The notes: generated by a model from the sequence alone, not told the origin. A DNA stretch of 64,000 bases from Lateolabrax maculatus (GCA_031216445.1 CM062215.1:2574001-2638000), one strand, 5' to 3'. Numbered from the stretch's first letter, positions 35,020 to 47,194 are shown. Numbers and translations: made by a program.

Positions 35020-36339
35020 TCCTTTTCTACAGTATATTTTTTTCAAAGTGCGACGGGTTGACAAAAGAGATCGTTCCCCGTTGTTTTTCCTTGCGCGGTT
35101 ACAAAGAGGCGCGTAAAAAGTTACAAGGTTGTCCCCCGTGGGGTTAGATTTCAAACAGCACCTGTCAAAGCAGATGGGGCATTTAAATAAGAGTCTTTAA
35201 GAGGTATTTGTTACAGCGGAGCTCAGGAGTACCTGCTGTGCTCGCCGATGCTTTTCACGGCTGTCGTTGCTCTCACAGAATCTGTTTGCTGTGTTTGCAC
35301 GGATAAACATCACATTAAAAAAAAAAAAACACAGGAAACCCACTGAGGCCACAAATTACAACGGAGAGGACTGCATTTATGTAACTGCCGAGGCAAGTGA
35401 AGCCAAGTCAGCTTGTATGACTCTGTGCATGTATGTGTGTATAAAGATGTACTGCTTTACTACATATGCATGCTTACATATCCATACATTACAAAATCTA
35501 CAGTTTTTTTGGAAGAGAAGTTGGAAGAGAGAAACCCTACAACTCTTTGAAACATTTCAATTTCATTAAATTTTTGGTAGAGTTGAACATTTTGAGATTT
35601 CAGAGTTTTTCTTTTACACATGACAACAATGTGCTTGAATACATGCATATGTATTTACAATTATGTGAGCAGTCCTGCAGGTGTGCACGGAGTAAGTGAA
35701 TAGAAACATCAACTTGTAAGCAGCTTAATGACAAGACTTAAACATCCGGGACATCTACAAAACTCACCTCAACATGTACGTATGCAAACACAACTCGCAT
35801 CACATAACACCCTGATCGCTCCTCTCTCACTGTACCCTCCAAACTCAAAACAACATGCTGATTTGAAGACGCACACCGCAGCGTCCTGGCGGCACTCGGG
35901 GCCTCAGCCTCAGTGTGAGCTCACACCTGGGAATTCAGACAGAGACTGTGATTAAACATCGCCCTGGACAGATGTGTCCTCACAGCCAAATGTGTCCTCA
36001 AGACTGAACAAACACAACCACCTATAAGAGTCTTGGACTCCTCGGAGACTAGCCTTGGGCTAGAAGAGGTCCAAATAAATAAACACATCAATCCACAGCC
36101 TTTTTAGCGTAGGAAGGCCAGTCAAACATATATCAGGCCTTTCATTACTTTAAAATTCAGCCTATGCACTGTAATATGGAGAGTCCAAGCTGACATCTCC
36201 AGCCTAAAAGCCCAAAATAATCAATGTGCAATGATATAAAAAGGGCAAATCCTTACATTTCAGACACTGGACGCAGCAAATATTTAGCATTTTTGGTTGA
36301 TGAATAAATTCAAATATTTATCCATTATGAAAATTGCTT
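35020..36339. other. No gene seen
   Basis: Mixed AT-rich DNA with a 13-base A run at 35307-35319. 35770-35960 is slightly richer in GC. No gene or convincing element. Confidence 0.55.
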
Positions 36340-36600
36340 TGTTTTACGTCAATTGGTGAATCAACCGATCAAGTTGATCCCCAGTTGACGCAGCTAAACC
36401 ACATCATCCAGTTCTCAAATCTGTCACCCAGGAAGTCCTCCTGTACGGCCTTATTTGACAAAATTGATGACACGATCAGGGAACGGAGAGGGGAGGAGGT
36501 GGTGTCCAAGCTGCGACTGACAGGCCAGGAGTCGCCATGTTTCAGGCTGATCCCCTCTTGACATGACTTTCCTGTCACTTTGGCAGCCTGCGTGTTTCAT
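36340..36600 (+). other. Coding-like or conserved fragment
   Basis: A plus-strand frame open from 36334 to 36561 reads with good residue balance in its middle (FSNLSPRKSSCTALFDKIDD, then RERRGEEVVSKLRLTGQ) and ends in a stop just before a CTCF-like site. The complementary strand is also open. No family recognised. Could be a decayed exon or a conserved non-coding element; I favour the latter. Confidence 0.25.
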
Positions 36601-36633
36601 CAGTCAGTGCCCGGCGTTTTCCCGGGGCTGCAG

Positions 36634-36647
36634 CCACCAGGGGACGC
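36634..36647 (+). promoter_or_regulatory. CTCF-like site, plus orientation
   Basis: CCACCAGGGGACGC differs from the vertebrate CTCF core CCASYAGRKGGCRS at one position (the second G of the GG pair is A). It sits in a local CpG-rich patch (36600-36670). Confidence 0.4.
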
Positions 36648-36660
36648 GGGGCCACGCGCT

Positions 36661-37699
36661 GGAGGTCAGCGCGCAACGCTGTCCCTTGCTTCCCCACCTA
36701 TCCTACCCCGCCACAGCACCGGGCTTTCACGATGACAGAAAGGAGACTTCTTTAATACACTGGTGGGTTCAGCGACTGTCGCTCCTTCTGTCACTTCCAT
36801 CTCTCCCTGCATCTCTCTGTGGCCCTTCCCCTCTTTCCATCAGCAAGAAAATAAATAAAAAATAGGATGCCCTCTTGTTCTTCACATGCTAAACTTCATT
36901 CGGATTGTCAGACACTTAAGAACTGACAAAACGCTTTCTCCGACTCCCCATCATTCCCTCTGCTGTCAGAGGAGATAATAAATAAAAATGACTCCTGCGT
37001 GGGCGGAGGGAGAAGGGCCGAGACACAGAACATCAAGAGATGGACAAAGTGTTTCCAGAAGCCTGTAGGGAAACTCGGGTTAAAACCACAGACCAACACA
37101 CACGTTGATGTATACACACATACACTTAGGATGCAGGCGGGCGGCCCCCTGCTCCCCAAAGGCTTATAATGGGAATAGGCAATGTGACAAAGAGTTAAAG
37201 GCATGGCAGGCCAGTGTCCCAGATAATAGGACAAGCTGTCCAGAGTTCCTGCTTCTTGCTTTGGTGCGGTCAAACAAGAACTAATGTGGTGACTTTGCAA
37301 CCAACAGGGGTTTGAGAGAGGGTTGGGTGGGTAGATAAACTAAATACAGCCTCACCAGACAGGCCTCACCAGACACCGGCTGTATATAAACCTCTGCACT
37401 CCGGCATGAGGGGAAAACAGAAGCTTTACAAATGGCAACAAACTCGCGTAATTCAGTGAAAGTCATCCGCAAAAGAGGAGGAATAAAGTAAATAAAAAGG
37501 TAAAAACGAGCGCAAAAGTAGAAATCACTGGTAAATCCAGCAACATCAACAGCCGGATGAAAGAGACACAAACAACAGAATGCCCTTGCTTTGTGGGGGT
37601 TTGCAATACTTTGCGAGTGAAGGACAATTGGTCCTCGGTGTAAAGTAAGCGCTTGGCTTTTAACGGACCTCTGCATGCCAAGTCCTCGGCAGGCGAGGC
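36661..37699. other. No gene seen
   Basis: Ordinary sequence. It includes a weak CTCF-like word, GGCCCCCTGCTCC, near 37143. The minus-strand 130- and 172-codon frames here (36908-37300, 37281-37799) have no recognisable domain. Confidence 0.5.
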
Positions 37700-38110
37700 T
37701 GGGGACGCTACCTTCGCTGTCATTCAGCCCCATCTCGTCGACTAATCTTCTTGGTGCAATGAAAGAGCTTAACAGCTTTGCAACACTATCCCTCCCCAAA
37801 TGTCATTATCACAATGTACTGCGCCGACCGACCGTCTCAACCGGCTCCCTGCTTATCGTTTTCTTCATGGGAAGTTGAAGGCAGGCGTCCGCTGACATTC
37901 ACCAGGCTCTCGCGGCCGCTCCCGCCCTCGGCGCGCCAGACGAACTCATTGGTAGAGCGTTATTCCTGAAGTCAGTTCTGTAGTTCGGAGTTTGCTGCTC
38001 GTGTGTTTGTCTTTGGTGTTTGTTACACACTGAGCTGATGTGCGGGGTCAGAAACGTGACGTCAGTGATCTGAATCAAGAGGCTTATCATGAAACATTTG
38101 GAGAGTGGCC
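37700..38110 (-). promoter_or_regulatory. CpG patch with CRE, possible promoter
   Basis: 37905-37945 is very CpG-dense and contains a NotI site (37912-37919) and an AscI site (37930-37937), rare outside CpG islands. A full palindromic CRE, TGACGTCA, lies at 38057-38064. On the minus strand this gives CRE, then a GGGCGGGAG GC box near 37920, then an ATG at 37733 in good context, 22 nt before a possible donor (AAG|GTAGCG at 37712). This is consistent with a small promoter and first exon, but no protein is recognisable downstream. Confidence 0.3.
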
Positions 38111-38965
38111 TCAGAACGCACTTCCACGTTGGAAAGATCCTGACACTACTCACTCTATGTTCTTACACAACATTGTTGTAGTGCAGTGTGCACTAAAAGT
38201 CAAGCAATCTGATCTGTAAACAACTGCAGGAAATGCTGAGATGTTGTAAGACTCAAGCATATAGTTTTCCTTATCTCAAACAGAGAAACTATGGCTTATA
38301 AGTCAGTTTTTTATATACACACACACACACACACACATATACATATATAGTATTAATCCAATATAATCTATGTTCACATTACAGTATATGCACATGTCAC
38401 GCCATATGACCCCCATGTTTTCACCCACTCAGCACCGCCGAACATCCCAAATTTAGGGACATAAGTGAATTTGCACTTACCAATTGTCATGATCTATTCT
38501 CTATTAAATTCTACATGGCCCACTTTAACTCACGTACAATAATATACTACAAACATAATGGATTTCTGAGAGTCAGGCTCTAATAATACAGATTATATAT
38601 CTGGAAGGCATCTCAGAATACACCACAAGCATTTTATAGCATATTATAAGCAGCTACTTTATAAAATCAAATAGTTTTTGCTTTATAACCACCGCTTTTA
38701 ATGTCCTATAAACATACAGTACATGCATGTCAAAATACTTCTGTGCATTTGTATCGAGTTTTACAATTTTCTCCATGTTTTCAGCCATCCAGCATCGCCG
38801 TAAGCCCCCAAAAAAGTGCGAGCATTATCCTCCAGCAAGCTTTTTACAACAGGCCTCTAGCCAACGCTGTATCATCTTGATCACGGAAGGCCTTCATACG
38901 CCGCGTGCATCATGTAAGACGTCTCACATGCACATATTTCAACCAGATGAGACCTTGTTTTTCAA
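38111..38965. other. No gene seen; short CA tract
   Basis: AT-rich, with a CA tract at 38317-38338 followed by TATATA. The 138-codon plus-strand frame at 38727-39143 is not recognised. Confidence 0.55.
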
Positions 38966-39199
38966 CGACGGGGCCCAGCGGGGCCCCACAGATCTGCGGC
39001 TCGGTCCTGATCTCCGAACTCTCTCTCCCCCCTTTGCCTCACTCTTTGTTTACTCTCACACAGAGTTGGTGATGGGCGCCCAGCCCCTCCTCTTCCCCCC
39101 AACCTACCCACCCACCCACCACCTCATTACCTCCTCTACCTGATGGGCCCACTCTTCTTCCCTCCCCCTCTCCCCCTCTCCTCTTTTATTTATATATTT
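38966..39199. other. Pyrimidine-rich spacer
   Basis: C/T-rich sequence with (CCCA)n-like CCCACCCACC near 39110 and CTCC runs to 39185. No gene. It adjoins the strong element candidate to the right. Confidence 0.5.
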
Positions 39200-39765
39200 A
39201 TCTATTTTACCCCGGCTTTGCGGGTTACCGTTTTTAATATCATCGGTGAAACATGATTATTACCTCTTAATGCCGAAATTACGGGGGCATTCTTTTTGTC
39301 ATCCTCGCAGTTGCATTTTTCCCGCGTAGCACCCCGTGGCAGGAACATCTTTATCTCCCCATGTGCTCCTAGTTTTAAAACCTTTACCCCCGCTGTTTGA
39401 AAAATATTTCTCATTTTCCTCCCCCATGGCGTGGAGAAATCCCCATAGGCAAACCATTAGTGATCTTTCTGCCTTTCCCAAACACTTATTACTATCACCC
39501 GCACTCCTTGAGCTGCCTCATTGGCTTTTGGTAAATTATGCAAATAAGGTGATGTTCGAACATATAGTTTTTCTGTTTTTGTGCAACTGCGCAAGTTTGC
39601 ATAGCCTTCCACCGAGCAGCCGCGGCACCATTAAAGTGACTGAGCACGTCAGCAAGATTTATGCATCAGTGACAAATTATAATGCTTTGTCGCTAATTTC
39701 CCCGCTGCTTCTTCTTCGCACAGGTTTAGTTATGTGTTTGCCTTTTGGGGAGGCCTTTGGTTGTG
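39200..39765. other. Strong candidate conserved non-coding element
   Basis: About 560 bp of uninterrupted high-complexity, non-repetitive DNA. Motifs include a POU octamer ATGCAAAT at 39538-39545 in TAAATTATGCAAATAAGG context, GTTTTTAATATCATCGG near 39230, CATTAGTGATC near 39457 and AATTATAATGC near 39673. An open 145-codon plus frame crosses it (39336-39773) but reads as no known protein. This is the largest island of its kind in the window and the best enhancer candidate by eye. Confidence 0.45.
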
Positions 39766-39782
39766 AGTTTTAGTGTTTAGTG

Positions 39783-40379
39783 TTTTTTTTTTTTTCTCCC
39801 TGCATATCAATGTGTCACTTCACTTCACATCTGCAGAGACAGGAGGCTGCAACCCAAGCGAGTCAACTCTGGTGTTTGACTCATTACAGACGATATAAAA
39901 TCTATTCTGGAGTTTCACTTTTCTTTTAAGAGAATTGTCAGAGTGACTTTGAAGCAGACAGATGGACAGACAGGGAGGTGAAGTGTTTCATCTGAAGACC
40001 CTACATGACAGAGTACCTGCGCATTAACAGCACATTTACACGTAGTATGTAAATCACATTATATTTACATAATAACATGAGAAATAACTCTTTATTCCCT
40101 TTGCCTGGTCTCACAGAAGGTTTAAGGCATATCCTGTATGTATAGTTTTATGTTTACAGATGACTCATTAAAATTACCTCTTAACTTTTGATGCAAACTC
40201 TCACAAAAGGTCTTCCATATCAATTCAAGTACATATCAAGTACAAATGCAAGTGTATTTTTAAGACATGCATAGCACATAAACATGTTCTGATTCCCTCG
40301 CATCTTAAAAGCCTGAGTGGTTTGAAAAAAAAAAATTCAAAAACCACATTAAGGATAGATGAACGCTATCAGAGGGGAT
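39783..40379. other. No gene seen
   Basis: Begins with a 13-base T run (39783-39795), then AT-rich filler. Confidence 0.6.
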
Positions 40380-40990
40380 CCAGCATCGATACCCCCTCCA
40401 CACTGAGCCAGCAGCGCCCTACCTTGCCTTGCTTCCTCTTCACGCACTGTATAATTGTTTTTCATTTACTTTGAGCACGGCTAGCTGAAAAGATGGGCCG
40501 TTTCAATGAACAGATTAGGGCCTGCGAGCACAAACAAATGACAAATCCCTCTTAACCCTGTGAGCCTCTCGCTCTACGCCCCCCACAAACACACCTCACC
40601 CCGTCAAACATTTGGCTCCAGCAATGTTATTAAACACAACTTTGTAGATTTACTTCCTTCAAAAGTGCCATTTAACCAGGCAGCAGGCAGGAAGGAAGGA
40701 GCGCTGCGAGGGGAATTACAGGTTGCCAGCGTTTCGTCTTTGCGGAGGAGTGACAGGGCCGTCATTTTGCCGGCGGGGCCACCTCCTGTGTTGTTGTGAC
40801 AACCGGTCATTATACATCGCCGAGATGCTCTCAGCTGCAGGTTTCAGCCCAGATGCAAATGGACGCAAATGGGCTCCGACCGCGACCAAGCTAATAACGT
40901 CCTTTTCATCTGCTTTGCTTCCTTTTTGTTTTTTCTTTTTACTTTCCTCTGTGTTTCCACCATTCTTCTCCTGCCTTTTTTCTCTCTATG
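40380..40990. other. Candidate conserved non-coding element
   Basis: Complex to about 40900, with GAACAGATTAGGGCC near 40508, ATGTTATTAAACACAAC near 40624 and a CpG-containing core at 40700-40880, then a T/C-rich tail. Frames on both strands are unremarkable. Confidence 0.33.
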
Positions 40991-43779
40991 CTTCCCCTTA
41001 AGGTGAACGGTTGAGAGCACAGGTTCAACAACGTGTTTGGGTTTTTCTGTGAGCTTACAGCTGTTTTATCTGCGGTTATTTCCACCCTGGTTAAACATTA
41101 AGTGACAGACAGGATGGAAATAAAGCAGAGAGAGTTACCACTAATTCCTGCACAGAGGGGAAAAAAAACACTATCATGTTCCTAAAATCATATGAAGCCA
41201 GACAATATCTACCGTAGATTACTAATTATTACAAATGTAAGACCTACACTAAGTTTAATGAGGATGAGGAGGGGTAAAAAGGAAGAAGGGAAAGATGGAG
41301 CAATGATAGTTTTATATCTGGGCATTTTTTTTCCCAGATTTTTTTGTGCATGCAAAAATAAAATACACGTTTGAATTCTTTCTTGTCAGGTAAAACATGA
41401 AACATGTGAATTAACATCGAAGGTCTGAACAAACTTAAAAGGATATGTAGGAAATATGTAACTTCTCTCCTTTTTTTCAGGTTATCGCTGAAGATCAGTG
41501 CATGCACAAAGCTGGTTTAGGTTCCTCCGTCAGAGGTGAGGTTTGCTGATGATGGATGAGCTTATCAACGTTGGGGCTCAGTTTGTCTCGACATGCTTTC
41601 AGTGATTAACCTCAGTAAAGCATCAGACAGCAGCTCTGTCCACGCTGCTTGTTCTACCTGCAGATCAGCGAGCTGCTTCACTAAACTGGTTTCGAAACTC
41701 TCAACTCGACAGTTTTCCTTCCTTCACTGACTGCTTTGTTGGGATTTTTTCAGGTTCAAAAGTTCATTTATTTTTTATTTTACTAGTGACTTGTTACAAA
41801 TCGGCACATTCTGGTTTTATTTTGTCCTAAAGATGCATTTGAAACCTTCTTCCACAGCTTACAGGTTTATTTCAATGTCAGAGATCGAGACAATAGAAGA
41901 ATAATGAGCAAAAGAAAATCGTAGAGCAAACACATAGCTGAAATTACAGAGTTTGTTCAGGATTATCATTATTAGGACTATGTATTCATAAAAACACAAG
42001 AGGTTAAGTGAACCGTCAATGTGCATGTTACAGAGAGGATGAGAATCACAGACACTCTGTTAATAAAACAAATCACTGCACATTACCTGGTAAGATTAGT
42101 TGCATAATAAAGGACTAAAATCACAAGGAATCGGTGTGAAGAATGTGACTGCATTATAAACAGAAAATTAAATATAAAACTCACAACTAATTGAGGCTGA
42201 ATGTGGAAGTTGCATGGACAGATTCCAAAAACTGCATCTACATTTATTAATGTAATAATATTGTTAAAATCGACATATATGCCGGCACAAGCACACCGAA
42301 GTAACCGAATATTTGTATCTCTATAATCCACTTTGAAGGATTTGAATATCCTGTAGTTTGAAGGGTGTTTAAGGCTTTTGGTCAACATCTCTTTGTTTTG
42401 TCTTTATCCTCTTGTTCTTTAAAATAAAAAGATTTCATCAATTGGAGGCAGGCTTTGTGCTGCAATTTGGCAGGAGTAAAAAAAAAAAAAAAAAAGAATT
42501 ATCATATTGTTTTTGGTAATGCTTGCTTTCATTCTAGGGGTCAGATTTGATTTGAGTCCCAGTCCATTAGCAGAAGTAAAATGCCAGTGTTTTGGATAAA
42601 CAGTAACAGCAGGGTACTGCTTTATGCAGACAGGAACTGTCTCTCTTCTGCAGGTCTTTTGGCTTTAATAGGATAAAATGTGACAGGTATACACAAACCA
42701 GTGGGCTCTCAGTGAGGCTGGCCTGCAACGCTAATTCACAGAGTATCCCAAAGCCAGGAAAGCAACATTAGAGATCAGTGTTAATGTCTTTAAGTGATGA
42801 TTATTTTGGATTGGAAGGTGTCGTCTCATAGAGCTGATGTGGATCAACACTGTCTACAGTGTTCTATAAGGTATGAGGGTTTGGGGCTAAACAGGGAAAA
42901 TGCTCATCTGTAGTGAATCTACTAATGTTGGTGATTTGTTATACTCAGTTAAAAAATAAATTATATTAATGTGATGATTTTGCTTTGTGTTTTTTTTTTT
43001 TTTTTTTTGCCTTGGGTCAAAAAACTAAAACACTTCCTGTTTGTCTGGACCCGACATTAAATTCAAATTGCTACTTAAAATTTAAAAGTAACAAAACAAT
43101 ATAGCAGCAATATATTTATACAGAGATGTTAAGACCTTTTTTTAGACTTGCACTAAAACTACATTTAGAGCTAAATATTTTACCTTTTACTAAACTTCTT
43201 AATCTGCTTTCTAGGTATTGTGAAATATTATATGCATAATGTTAAAATATGATACACTTATCTTATAAGGTATGATGTTCTTCCTGTTGGCCTTTAGTAA
43301 TGCAAATTCTTAATGGTGGTACATAAAATACTTGTATTATTAGTTTTTTTTCCCTCTTATTGTCAAGGTAAAACACCAGGAGTAGATGGAGTAATCTAAT
43401 ATAAACAACATATAAGCATAATTTACATTGAAGATGTAACAATTACTATACAGATTTAATTATTCTACTAAGTACGCTCTGCAATTGTTGTATTTGTACT
43501 TTTGCTTTAGTAGAGAATAAGTACTTAATACAGAACGCAATCCTAGAAAACAAAAAACGTATAAAAGAAGATTTTGTGCTCCAAGATTCAGAATAAAGGT
43601 TAAAAAGTATAACAGGAAAAAAAGCAGAAGCAGTGAAATACAGGCAAAAACAGCTGTATTACAGAGAAATACCTGAAAACCCGAGTTTTCTGCCCTCTAG
43701 CACAGAGTTATTATTATATCACTGATTGGATTCTGCTGGCCCTTAGGAATAACATACGTTAACTTTTAAAATTGTCTGG
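40991..43779. other. No gene seen; AT-rich filler
   Basis: Long AT-rich stretch with an 18-base A run (42478-42495) and a 19-base T run (42990-43008). The 101-codon minus-strand frame at 42083-42388 is not recognised. No element stands out. Confidence 0.6.
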
Positions 43780-44350
43780 CACTTGATATGACGGCTGAAA
43801 CCGTCAACCCGTTTTGAGCCATCAGTCCCATTAATCCTTAGCATTAGATGAGTTGTGATCCAAAAAAAAAAAGGACATCCGTCAGCAGAGAGAGGGGCTT
43901 CCCCTCAAGGGTCTTATCCTAAGTCAGCCCAACACGAGAGGCGTGGAATTAAAGAGCACTGATTACCATTGTGAATTATCTTTTTCATAGCAGGGATGCG
44001 CGAGCCGCTTTGAAACGCACAGTGAGAAAAATCCCCAGTAAGAAACAGTCTCCAAACATGGTTAATACCATTTAAGAAATCGTCTCATTGGTCTTGGAGA
44101 AGTCCGAGCTTTATCTTAGCACATAACAAGCCGAGCGTTCATAAATTGCAGCTTCAATTGGATAATTGGATCACTTGCTGGAAGATTAATTGCGGCTGCG
44201 TGTTATTACACTTTATACTTTATGTGGACTGGACTGCCGCACAAACCATCATCAGTGGAAGAGTGCGTGCCAATTCTATTTTTACCAGCGTCTTAAAATC
44301 GATTGTTTATTCTCAATGTCCAAGAGGAAGACAGATGCATTGTACAAAGT
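43780..44350. other. Strong candidate conserved non-coding element
   Basis: Complex sequence including CCCATTAATCCTTAGCATTAG near 43827, GTGGAATTAAAGAGCACTG near 43943, CTTCAATTGGATAATTGGATC near 44152 and AAGATTAATTGCGG near 44182. TAATCC and paired ATTGGAT/ATTGGATC words suggest homeodomain input. An 11-base A run at 43863 interrupts it. Not coding by any frame I trust. Confidence 0.43.
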
Positions 44351-44719
44351 TGCCAATAATTTTTTTTTGCAGTTTGCAGCAAAGAAAAAGTCTCAAGTAG
44401 AACGTAGTGTTTTTTTCTGTTAAAGATATAAATGTTGACATTTGTTTTTACAGGAATCCACGTCTAAAAAGGTTAAATTGGTCAATACAGACAAAAGCTT
44501 AACAAATTCCATTATGTCAATGTCCTTGAGAAGATGAAGACACGTTACTGTAAGGGAAAGAGAGAGAAAATAGGATTTAGGATGTCTGGGCCAGAATTTA
44601 TACTTCCTTGTTCTGCGATAAAGTGCTCTATAATCTGGAAATAGAGTTTTCTTTAAAATATTACGTTTGAAGGCAGCGGATAGAGGGGGGGGAGAATAAG
44701 CAGAGCTCAAAGCAGGCCT
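44351..44719. other. No gene seen
   Basis: AT-rich, with a T9 run near 44360. Nothing recognised. Confidence 0.55.
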
Positions 44720-45345
44720 CATAATCTAATAAATTGATTTGCAATATCCTCTGAAACTGTGAACTGATAAATGTAGCTTCTCATGTCGCCCCGCCTCGTC
44801 TCCAGCTCTCTGCTTAATGTGCTTCAGCGCATTGAAAAGACAAAAGGACGGCCCCGGTAGTTTTGAAAACTATTCCAGTCGCCTTAATGTAAGCGCTCAT
44901 CTGGGCCTCGCCAGTGGTCACCCAAGGATTAGGGGCTGCTGTATTCCTAAGCTTGCTTTCTCTCTGTAACCCTGCCTCTTTTTTATCACCAGTTCTATTC
45001 TTTGACCAAAAGCTAGGATACACCCGAGACAAGGCATTAAACACTGCCGGCAAATGGAGGAGAAAAAAAAAACAGATTATCCTTGGATATGAACTCCCAT
45101 GTTCTTGGGATTGCTGGACAGCTGTAGCCAAAATGAACAATAAGCGGTTGACTTGGGGTCTGAAGCCAGTATCATCTGCACTGGCAGATTGCGGCAGAAC
45201 AGAAAATAAGATCCGGCGACTTCACGGGGCCGTCACAACACCACACGGCCCTAACATGTAAAAAATAGAGCTAATCCGAGGCCCCTGAGGAGACCTCGAC
45301 TCATTTTTAACCGCCGCATTTTTTAGCGAGGAAGATTTACCACCC
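44720..45345. other. Candidate conserved non-coding element
   Basis: Dense non-repetitive block with ATAATCTAATAAATTGATTTG near 44721, CTTAATGTGC near 44812 and AATAGAGCTAATCCGAGG near 45267. A 115-codon plus-strand frame (44914-45261) and a 108-codon minus-strand frame overlap, and neither is recognisable. Confidence 0.38.
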
Positions 45346-45970
45346 ATGACTCCACTGGGTGGGTGTGGAAGATGCCACCCTACTCTACCCCCCTCGCCAA
45401 AACATTACCGCACACAAAAGGAGAGAGGAAAATAACAAAATGTGATTTGCACCCAAATCCTCTCAAGTCCTTAGAGTGTGGCATGAAACGTCTCTTTGGA
45501 AGAGCTGAATGGATCCTCCCAGAGGAATTGTGTCTTCTAATGGCTTATTTATCGTCGTCGTCAGCCACGTGCGTTATCGCGCGTTTTGTTTGCTCGCGAG
45601 GTGTACCTGAGTCTCACGCAGGCCTGCGACGGATTACCGGAAATCTGGACCGCCGTCAAAACCGGCAAGAAGAAGCGACTAAGACGGGGAGAAAGGCAGC
45701 AGCTCTGGGTTTGGCACTCCTGCTTGGACCACACAGATCACCAGGGACGCTCACATGAAAACATTCTCCTCTCCGTGTATTTAATAAATGCCACTTGACA
45801 TTGGGAGAGGCTTTAGCAGTGTCCCCCCGCTTTGGAGGAATGAGGACTTGCTCTGGATTTGGGCAGTTGGCGGGGCCTATCTCCACACTGGCAGGAAGCA
45901 TCAGGGATTTCATGGCTGTTTGCCCGTCCTGGTGCTTTTCCTCTGCCTCACGCCCCACTTGGGCAGACAG
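45346..45970. other. CpG-bearing candidate element
   Basis: 45545-45680 is CpG-rich (CGTCGTCGTC, ATCGCGCG, CTCGCGAG), in contrast to the CpG-poor average. A 70-codon plus frame starting at 45586 reads with plausible composition, including SLTQACDGLPEIWTAVKTG, but matches no family I know, and two other frames are also open. Could be a conserved element or remnant exon. Confidence 0.3.
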
Positions 45971-46253
45971 TATTTTTCTTCTGTAGTCTGAGTTGCCTTC
46001 GTTTGGTTCAACACAAAGACATTTACATATTTCCCTGCCTGCATACGTGTGACCTCTGTACATGAGGAAAAACAGATACAAACACAACTTTTTAAATGTC
46101 ACAAGATCTAATAATTACCTTAACAGATGCAGTTTGAAAGCATTATTATCCTCAAATATCAAAAAATAAACATCAACTGTGTCTAAGTCTGAGCCTGTGC
46201 ACACAAGTGAGCACCAATGACATTCAGTGCATTCTAGGGTCTTATTTTATTTA

Positions 46254-46410
46254 GTGTTTTTAAGGAAAAGTGCCAAAGATTGACTGGTTTTATCTTCTCA
46301 AACGTGAAGATTTGTTGCTTTTCTTTGTCATGTATGACAGTAAACTGAAATATCTTTGGGTTTTGGACTTGTGGTCTGATAAAATAACTCATTTGAAGAC
46401 GTCACCTTGA
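46254..46410 (+). mobile_element. MITE-like fish repeat, 5' portion
   Basis: The run GATTTGTTGCTTTTCTTTGT, then ATGACAGTAAACTGAAATATC, then TTTGGGTTTTGGACTTGTGG and ATTTGAAGACGTCACCTTGA follows the known order of a very common percomorph dispersed repeat (non-autonomous DNA transposon type). It stops just where the copy at 54781-54925 begins, so the two cover complementary halves of one family. Confidence 0.65.
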
Positions 46411-47192
46411 AACTGAGGGGCAGCAGAGAACTGGTTAAGACCATAAAGGAAGCCCAGTGACCAAACGGCAGGAGGTCACAGGAAAAGAAACAACCAGGAA
46501 ACAAACGAGGTTCAACCATAAACGTACATCAGTGCCAGATTTTCTAAGGAGAATGCAAACCCGAACTAACCAAATGACACACAGGAAGTCAGGTCTAACA
46601 GTTCACTTCCTGTCTTACAGAGTTGAATCTTCATAGTTGCATAATCTAAATGGTCAACATTAACGTGAATATAAAATAGGAATAGAAAGACGAAAGATGT
46701 GGGGGGGACTGTAGATTAATGTATACATGTGAGTGTTCGGCTGTGGCTGAGCAGGACGGGAGCTGAACCGGGGCCGGGGCGGGGTTAAGAGGTACGTTAA
46801 TGTAGCTGCAGGGTCCCAACATCTGCATAGCCTCGCAGCATCCAGCCTGCTCGACCAGCCAGCAGCTGTGGCCGCCTCTGCACAGCCGATGGGCAGTTGT
46901 GCATGGGTTTTGCCTTTCCCTCCCCTTGTTGTTCTTGTAGCTCCATGTTTCTCCTTCTTAGTATAACTTTGAATGTTCCTGTGTGCGCGTTTGATTGTGT
47001 GTGTTTTTGTTGGTGAAAAGAATATATAACCAGGGCTCTGCTGTAGCTATGTGATTACGCCTCAGCGCACCGCAGGCTGGATGGAAAATCCAAAATAGTC
47101 ACAAACCTGCGTTTTCACATGAAGTACAGCTGGGGTGTGTCAAAGCCCACAGCACCACTAATGTAATGTTTGACTGCCAAACAATACTGAGC

Positions 47193-47194
<2 letters not shown>
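46411..47194. other. No gene seen
   Basis: Ordinary sequence. 46680-46900 is somewhat GC-richer (GGGGCCGGGGCGGGG near 46770). Nothing recognised as a gene. Confidence 0.55.

Noticed and set aside
37281..37799. 172-codon minus-strand open frame
   Set aside because: No recognisable domain; starts within the CpG patch, but the downstream translation is Phe/Leu-rich and not protein-like.
39336..39773. 145-codon plus-strand open frame
   Set aside because: Coincides with the largest enhancer-like island and reads as no protein; interpreted as non-coding constraint.
40380..40490. Possible minus-strand exon with AAG|GTAGGG donor and TTTTCAG acceptor
   Set aside because: All frames contain an in-frame stop and the bracketing is weak.
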